Positions 23,315 through 27,609 of a DNA stretch of 27,609 nucleotides are shown here, piece by piece. The stretch covers positions 1 to 27,609 of the forward strand of contig CALCNB010000315.1 in the NCBI GenBank assembly GCA_937897785.1, read 5' to 3'. Under the pieces are notes generated by a model. That model saw only the letters and a list, made by a program, of their open reading frames with translations, made no database searches and was not told the origin of the DNA. The DNA comes from an uncultured Cellvibrionales bacterium (lineage in GTDB: Bacteria > Pseudomonadota > Gammaproteobacteria > Pseudomonadales > UBA7434). The translations under genes and the position numbers were made by a program. Within the stretch, counting starts at the first letter, position 1, and every line of letters starts with the position of its first letter.

Positions 23315-24677
23315 ATTGATGCCTCTAATCATGTTTTTCGTCATTTGCCTAGTGTTACTCTTAGGCTATCCAGTGGCATTTTCATTAGCCGGAACAGCAC
23401 TGTTATTTGCAGGATTTGGCACTTTGTTTGGCGTTTTTGATGCTAATTTTTTAGGCGCCTTCCCTAGTCGTATTTTTGGTACGATGACGAATATCACCTT
23501 AATTGCAGTTCCGCTATTTATTTTTATGGGTGTCATGCTAGAGAAATCTCGCCTTGCTGAGGATCTATTGACTAACATGGCTTTATTGTTTGGTCGGCGG
23601 CGGGGCGGTCTTGCTTACTCAGTAATTATCGTCGGGATGTTACTCGCCGCCAGTACGGGTATCGTCGGCGCAACGGTAGTAACTATGGGGCTAATGTCGC
23701 TACCAACCATGCTAAAACAGCAATACGACCCAGCGCTGGCAACGGGCACTATTTGTGCGACAGGTACATTAGGTCAAATTATTCCCCCTTCTATCGCCTT
23801 AGTTTTATTGGGCGATATTCTATCGAGCGCTTATCAACAAGCACAATTGAATCAAGGCATCTTCAGTCCTAAAACCGTTTCTGTCGGCGATCTATTTGTT
23901 GGCGCTTTATTACCGGGCCTATTACTAGTATCGCTTTACCTGCTGTATGTATTTTCTATGACACGACTTTCGCCCTCGCTCGCCCCCGCCGCTGATCAGG
24001 ACAGCAAGTCAGTCAGTGGTCGCCAACTGTTGGCTGGCTTAATGCCGCCATTAGCGCTGATTTTTCTTGTGCTCGGCTCGATTTTATCTGGCGCGGCAAC
24101 GCCTACTGAAGCAGCAGCAGTTGGCGCTTGTGGCGCAACTATCATCGCATTATTAAAGCATCAACTTTCAGTGGCACAACTGACCGAAGTGGTTCGAGAA
24201 ACACTGAAAATCACTTGCATGGTATTTATGATTTTAATTGGAGCTACTTTATTCTCTTTAGTTTTTAGAGGCTACGGTGGTGATGAACTCGTTCAATCGT
24301 TATTTCTTAATATGCCTGGCGGTAAGCTGGCGGCCATGCTAGTCGTGATGCTAGTTATTTTCTTACTCGGCTTCATTCTCGATTTTATTGAAATCACTTT
24401 TGTGGTCGTGCCCATTGTAGCTCCTATTTTATTGATGCTTGGCTTCGACCCAATCTGGCTCGGCATCATGATAGCCATCAACTTACAAACGTCTTTCTTA
24501 ACCCCGCCGTTTGGCTTTGCATTATTCTATCTGCGCGGTGTCGCTCCCTCGTCTATTGCAACCGCCACCATGTATCGCGGCGTTCTACCCTTTATTTTTA
24601 TTCAGCTCTTGGTGTTATGTTTAATCGCGCAATGGCCTCAAATTGTGACTTGGTTACCGGAACAAATTTACAATTAA
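23307..24677 (+). CDS. dctM: TRAP transporter large permease (DctM)
   Basis: The large permease, an elevator-type carrier that uses a Na+ gradient, has about 12 helices in 456 residues. Family marks include 'LLGYPVAFSLAGTALLFA', 'ITLIAVPLFIFMGVMLEKS', 'GIVGATVVTMGLMSLPTML', 'TGTICATGTLGQIIPPSIALVLLGD' (read as two parts), 'ATPTEAAAVGACGA' and the end 'LNLQTSFLTPPFG'-like motif 'INLQTSFLTPPFGFALFYL'. The start is the ATG at 23307 inside the end of dctQ; a TTG at 23295 is less likely. The binding protein is not adjacent but lies on the other strand at 25622-26740. The family relation is with the mannitol/chloroaromatic/2-oxoacid group of TRAP systems. Confidence 0.93.
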   Translation: MIELMPLIMFFVICLVLLLGYPVAFSLAGTALLFAGFGTLFGVFDANFLGAFPSRIFGTMTNITLIAVPLFIFMGVMLEKSRLAEDLLTNMALLFGRRRGGLAYSVIIVGMLLAASTGIVGATVVTMGLMSLPTMLKQQYDPALATGTICATGTLGQIIPPSIALVLLGDILSSAYQQAQLNQGIFSPKTVSVGDLFVGALLPGLLLVSLYLLYVFSMTRLSPSLAPAADQDSKSVSGRQLLAGLMPPLALIFLVLGSILSGAATPTEAAAVGACGATIIALLKHQLSVAQLTEVVRETLKITCMVFMILIGATLFSLVFRGYGGDELVQSLFLNMPGGKLAAMLVVMLVIFLLGFILDFIEITFVVVPIVAPILLMLGFDPIWLGIMIAINLQTSFLTPPFGFALFYLRGVAPSSIATATMYRGVLPFIFIQLLVLCLIAQWPQIVTWLPEQIYN

Positions 24678-24762
24678 GGGCTTTTTAGTCTTTCTCTGCT
24701 CCACTAAACGATCTTTCGGGTTACTATGTAAGCCTTTCATTTAATTTAGAGGCCTGTAGAAC

Positions 24763-25152
24763 ATGAACAGTATCGATGACAACCCATCACCTAACGGTGA
24801 AATGTCGCTTCAAACCATTGCAATGCCAAAGGATACTAACGCCAGCGGCGATATATTTGGCGGCTGGCTGTTGTCACAAATGGATATAGCCGCGGCCGTT
24901 GCCGCTGGCAAAGTCGCTGGTGGTCGAGTCGCCACCGTTGCCATTGATAATATGAATTTTTTAGTGCCGGTACATGTCGGCGCGGTCGTTGGCTGTTATA
25001 CCGAAGTCGTCAATGTTGGTCGTAGCTCTATTCAGGTGATCGTTGAAGTGTGGATCGATAAAGGTATTTCGGGCGAAAAAATCAAGGTCACTGAAGGTTT
25101 ATTTGTCTTTGTCGCCATTGATAATAACGGCCGAACACGAGCAGTAAGCTAA
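24763..25152 (+). CDS. yciA: Acyl-CoA thioesterase, YciA family
   Basis: This 129-residue single-hotdog-domain thioesterase hydrolyses acyl-CoAs; E. coli YciA has a broad range. The active-site stretch 'MPKDTNASGDIFGGWLLSQMD' (split here as 'MPKDTNASGDIFGG' and 'WLLSQMD') is the family hallmark, with 'VPVHVGAVVGCYTEV' and 'EVWIDKG' forming the hotdog sheet. GAGG lies about 10 bases before the ATG. It follows dctM after 85 bases in the same direction and may be read with it or from its own promoter. It converges with the SRPBCC gene 12 bases away. Confidence 0.92.
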   Translation: MNSIDDNPSPNGEMSLQTIAMPKDTNASGDIFGGWLLSQMDIAAAVAAGKVAGGRVATVAIDNMNFLVPVHVGAVVGCYTEVVNVGRSSIQVIVEVWIDKGISGEKIKVTEGLFVFVAIDNNGRTRAVS

Positions 25153-25164
25153 ACAGTCGCCCGT

Positions 25165-25629
25165 CTATTGAGCGCAGCTTTGTTGGTAGCGCTTTTCTGC
25201 ATAGTCTTTTAAGTCGCTGGCACAGCGATTAAAACCTCGCTCAATACCAACAGCAAATTGCTCAAGCATCGCTGGCATGTGTTCACCGGAGAAGTCATCA
25301 ACGGTGTAGTAACTGCAGCTATTATGGCTAAGTGCCGTAATGTATTGACTGCGGCAGGCATGAATTGGATCGCCTGGCTTATTCTCCATTGACCATGCGA
25401 TTTTTTTGGGTGCCTCGATACAGGTAATGTATTCGATTTGTGGCTGTAAGCCAAAACCTAAATCGGTCATCATCTCAACCGCCGCACCTAACTCAAGCGT
25501 CGATTTGATTTGCGGACAAAAACGATTCCACTCTGAGTAACGCTCAAAATCGACAAGGATAGACCAGACCCATTCAGCCGGCGCTTGAATAGTAACAACA
25601 TCAGAGGCTACCGCTGACTCGCTAATCAT
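25165..25629 (-). CDS. SRPBCC (START-like, polyketide cyclase/dehydrase-type) protein
   Basis: The 154-residue protein looks like a single helix-grip domain. 'VTIQAPAEWVWSILVDFERYSEWNRFCPQI' (split in two: 'VTIQAPAEWVWSILVDF' and 'ERYSEWNRFCP') is the typical N-terminal strand and helices; the mid part alternates short strands, and 'MLEQFAVGIERGFNRCASDLKDYAE' near the end is the long C-terminal helix lining the ligand cavity. No enzyme residues are recognisable. Its ATG lies in the end of dctP (ATGATTAG, 25622-25629), so it is coupled to the binding protein. The ligand is unknown; small hydrophobic or aromatic compounds are usual for the fold. Confidence 0.82.
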   Translation of the reverse strand: MISESAVASDVVTIQAPAEWVWSILVDFERYSEWNRFCPQIKSTLELGAAVEMMTDLGFGLQPQIEYITCIEAPKKIAWSMENKPGDPIHACRSQYITALSHNSCSYYTVDDFSGEHMPAMLEQFAVGIERGFNRCASDLKDYAEKRYQQSCAQ

Positions 25630-26740
25630 GGCCTACCGTATCGCTGCTGGTTTGACGAATCTTAAAATACGCATGCTCGCTGATTTCATGATAGGCCGTG
25701 ACATTTTTGCGGTAAGCATCATAAGAGCGATAAATTTTATCAAACATGGGGTCCCTTGCCGCATTCTCCGCTAACACCTCTGCCGATATCTGTCGCAAAA
25801 CAGCAATAATCTCATCGGGATAGGGACGAATTTCAACCCCCTGCTTGGCCAATTCAAGTAAGGCGGTATTGTTCCTTGAAGTGTATTCATCGAGCATGTC
25901 TTGATTAATCGCTCTAGCCGCCGTTTCAACAATAGCGATCAGGTCATCCGGCAAGCTATCATAGGCTTGCTGGTTAATAATTAACTCAATACTCGGCCCT
26001 GGCTCTTGCCAGCCGGGGTAGTAATAATATTGAGCAACGTTTTGAAACCCAAAGGCAAGATCATTGTAAGGCGCAACCCACTCAGCGGCATCGATAACAC
26101 CGGTTTGCATCGAGGTGTAAATTTCACCGCCCGGTAAGTTCACTGCCGTGCCACCGGCGCGGGTAAAGACTTCACCACCTAAGCCAGGAATTCGCATGCT
26201 TAAGCCTTTGAAGTCATCAATAGTGCGAAGTTCTTTATTATACCAGCCGCCCATTTGAATGCCGGTATTGCCAGCCGCCATCGGGACTAAATTAAACGGC
26301 GCATAGAGCTCTCGCCATAAAGCTAAACCGCCGCCATAATGCAGCCAGCCATTCATTTCTTGCGCATTTAAACCAAACGGCACGGAAGTAAAGAGTGGTG
26401 CGGCGGGTATCTTACCCTTCCAGTAATACGCCGCACCATGACCCATTTCTGCCGTGCCACTCGATACCGCGCTAAAGACTTCTAGGGCGGGTACAATCTC
26501 TCCGGCGGCATAAACTTTTATCATTAAACGGCCGTTCGACATTCGCTCAACTAACGCAGCGAAATTCTCCGGAGCAACCCCTAAGCCGGGAAAATTCTTT
26601 GGCCATGTAGTGACAAGCTTCCATTTAAACGTTTGCTGCTCTGCTTGCGCATTACCCGATGTATTGGCAACATTCTCTGCTTGGCAAGCGATTAAACTTA
26701 GCGCAACAATAATTAAAAAGTAAGATTTTATAATCTGCAT
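25622..26740 (-). CDS. dctP: TRAP transporter solute-binding lipoprotein (DctP; 2-oxoacid/chloroaromatic group)
   Basis: This extracytoplasmic binding protein delivers the substrate to DctQM. I start it at the ATG at 26740, after AGAGATAACGG; the long frame runs back into uvrD. The signal peptide ends in the lipobox 'SLIAC' (Cys19), so the mature protein is a lipoprotein, which is less common among Gram-negative TRAP systems. The body has 'WKLVTTWPKNFPGLGVAPENFA', read here as 'VTTWPKNFPG' and 'GVAPENFA', then 'GGWYNKE', 'GLSMRIPGLGGEV', and the ligand/cation motif 'TGVIDAAEWVAPYND'. These match the TakP/FcbT1 group, whose known ligands are 2-oxoacids, lactate and 4-chlorobenzoate. It lies 29 bases after uvrD with no room for an own promoter. 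Confidence 0.9.
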   Translation of the reverse strand: MQIIKSYFLIIVALSLIACQAENVANTSGNAQAEQQTFKWKLVTTWPKNFPGLGVAPENFAALVERMSNGRLMIKVYAAGEIVPALEVFSAVSSGTAEMGHGAAYYWKGKIPAAPLFTSVPFGLNAQEMNGWLHYGGGLALWRELYAPFNLVPMAAGNTGIQMGGWYNKELRTIDDFKGLSMRIPGLGGEVFTRAGGTAVNLPGGEIYTSMQTGVIDAAEWVAPYNDLAFGFQNVAQYYYYPGWQEPGPSIELIINQQAYDSLPDDLIAIVETAARAINQDMLDEYTSRNNTALLELAKQGVEIRPYPDEIIAVLRQISAEVLAENAARDPMFDKIYRSYDAYRKNVTAYHEISEHAYFKIRQTSSDTVGHD

Positions 26741-26769
26741 ACCGTTATCTCTTTTAGGTTTATAACACA

Positions 26770-27609
26770 CTAAACGGCTTCTAAATTGGCATAGGCCGCC
26801 ACTAACCATTTACTGCCTTCATCATCAAAATTAACTTGCACCCGTGCATTGCTGCCCTGACCTTCGATATTTAATACGATACCCTGCCCAAATACACTGT
26901 GCATAACGCGCTGGCCTAACAACAAGCCCGTCTCATGACCATCGCTGGCATGACTCATGTTAGCACTGAGCGGCCGGCTAATATTGGCCTTGATTCTGAC
27001 TTCTTTTAAACAATTAGCCGGTATTTCACGAACAAACCGCGATACCGTATTGTACGACTCTTGACCGTACCAGCGCCGCGTTTCGGCATAGCTCAGATAA
27101 AGCTGACGCATGGCGCGGGTAATACCCACATAGCAGAGACGGCGCTCCTCTTCTAAGCGGCCGGGCTCTTCCAGTGACATTTTATGCGGGAACAGATTCT
27201 CTTCGACACCGGCTAAATAAACCACCGGAAACTCTAAGCCTTTGGCTGAATGAAGGGTCATTAACTGAACTGCATCGGTATACTCGTCGGCCTGTTGATC
27301 CCCAGCATCCAATGCCGCCGTGTCTAAAAAAGCCCTTAATGGGGAGGGCTCATCAGGATCTGGCTCAAATTGTCGCGTAGCATTTAATAATTCTTGCAAA
27401 TTTTCTACTCGGGCTCGGCCTTTCTCACCGCTTTCTTTGCCATGAAAAGCCAAAAGGTCACTGGCCTCGAGTACGTACTCTGCCGCCGCTTCAAGTGACA
27501 GCCGCTGGCAAGCTTCATCACAGTCATCGATTAATGCCATAAATCCTTGCACGGCCGTCAGTGCACGACGGGTTAAACCACTCTCAGCCAGCAAGACTTC
27601 GCAAGCTCG
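26770..27609 (-). CDS. uvrD: DNA helicase II UvrD (C-terminal part; 5' end off window)
   Basis: The frame is open to the window edge, with 279 residues visible. It is the last third of UvrD, the 3'-5' helicase of mismatch and nucleotide-excision repair. Motifs V and VI are seen: 'VQLMTLHSAKGLEFPVVYLAGVEENLFPH' (in parts: 'LMTLHSAKGLEFPVVYLAG') and 'EEERRLCYVGITRAMRQLYL'. The variable tail ends with the UvrD-type Tudor-like 'GQRVMHSVFGQGIVLNIEG...RVQVNFDDEGSKWLV', which separates it from Rep. No terminator lies before dctP, 29 bases downstream. Confidence 0.95.
   Translation of the reverse strand, partial: RACEVLLAESGLTRRALTAVQGFMALIDDCDEACQRLSLEAAAEYVLEASDLLAFHGKESGEKGRARVENLQELLNATRQFEPDPDEPSPLRAFLDTAALDAGDQQADEYTDAVQLMTLHSAKGLEFPVVYLAGVEENLFPHKMSLEEPGRLEEERRLCYVGITRAMRQLYLSYAETRRWYGQESYNTVSRFVREIPANCLKEVRIKANISRPLSANMSHASDGHETGLLLGQRVMHSVFGQGIVLNIEGQGSNARVQVNFDDEGSKWLVAAYANLEAV

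Noticed and set aside
1..27609. CRISPR arrays, insertion sequences, phage or defence genes, tRNA or rRNA
   Set aside because: No regularly spaced repeats, transposase or integrase frames, tRNA-like cloverleaf ends or rRNA stretches were seen by reading both strands; short structured RNAs could still be missed.

Overview
The window reads as ordinary chromosome of a free-living, probably marine gammaproteobacterium of moderate G+C content. The evidence is gene content and order. HU / rubredoxin reductase / ubiC / ubiA and pilT / yggS / proC / yggT are neighbourhoods I know from Pseudomonas and its relatives. dbpA, the DUF2058 (YaiL) gene, the yqgE-yqgF pair, yaaA, yciA, sodium-dependent carboxylate carriers and a TRAP transporter also fit. 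A placement near Cellvibrionales/Spongiibacteraceae is my inference, not shown. I see no rRNA, tRNA, CRISPR array, insertion sequence, phage gene or long repeat.

Layout. (1) 1-3551, all minus: DUF2489 protein, folA, DUF2058 protein, dbpA, and a DUF3429 membrane protein cut by the window edge. (2) 3910-5377, plus: a SirB1-like transglutaminase-fold/TPR protein and a thioredoxin-type glutathione peroxidase. (3) 5378-8848, minus: a rubredoxin-rubredoxin reductase fusion, HU with a clear terminator, then a dicarboxylate/amino-acid:cation symporter whose stop overlaps the start of a small zinc-ribbon membrane protein. (4) 9014-11746, plus: ubiC, ubiA and a FemAB/GNAT-like protein. (5) 11736-15279: a flavoprotein oxidoreductase, a divergent VOC (glyoxalase-fold) gene and an MFS carrier. 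(6) 15397-18764: yggT, proC and yggS (minus), divergent from pilT (plus). (7) 18790-21283, minus: yaaA, a DUF938 methyltransferase, yqgE and yqgF. (8) 21470-25152, plus: an M48 protease lipoprotein, TRAP permeases dctQ and dctM, and a YciA thioesterase. (9) 25165-27609, minus: the 3' part of uvrD, a TRAP solute-binding lipoprotein and an SRPBCC protein.

How the parts fit. ubiC and ubiA perform the first two steps of ubiquinone synthesis. The rubredoxin fusion is a self-contained NAD(P)H-to-iron electron relay. The TRAP transporter is complete but split: the permeases lie on one strand and the binding protein on the other, behind uvrD. The genome is tightly packed: five convergent gene pairs are separated by 25 bases or fewer (or overlap), and several gene pairs share an 8-base stop/start overlap.

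Most of the window is housekeeping. I did not find a clearly new defence or mobile system. The points most worth a second look are a dihydrofolate reductase with several altered active-site positions, the rubredoxin fusion, the flavoprotein with a basic Cys-containing insertion in its flavoprotein/VOC/MFS group, the split TRAP transporter whose binding-protein gene is coupled to an SRPBCC gene, and a short leader reading frame that takes the best ribosome site in front of pilT.
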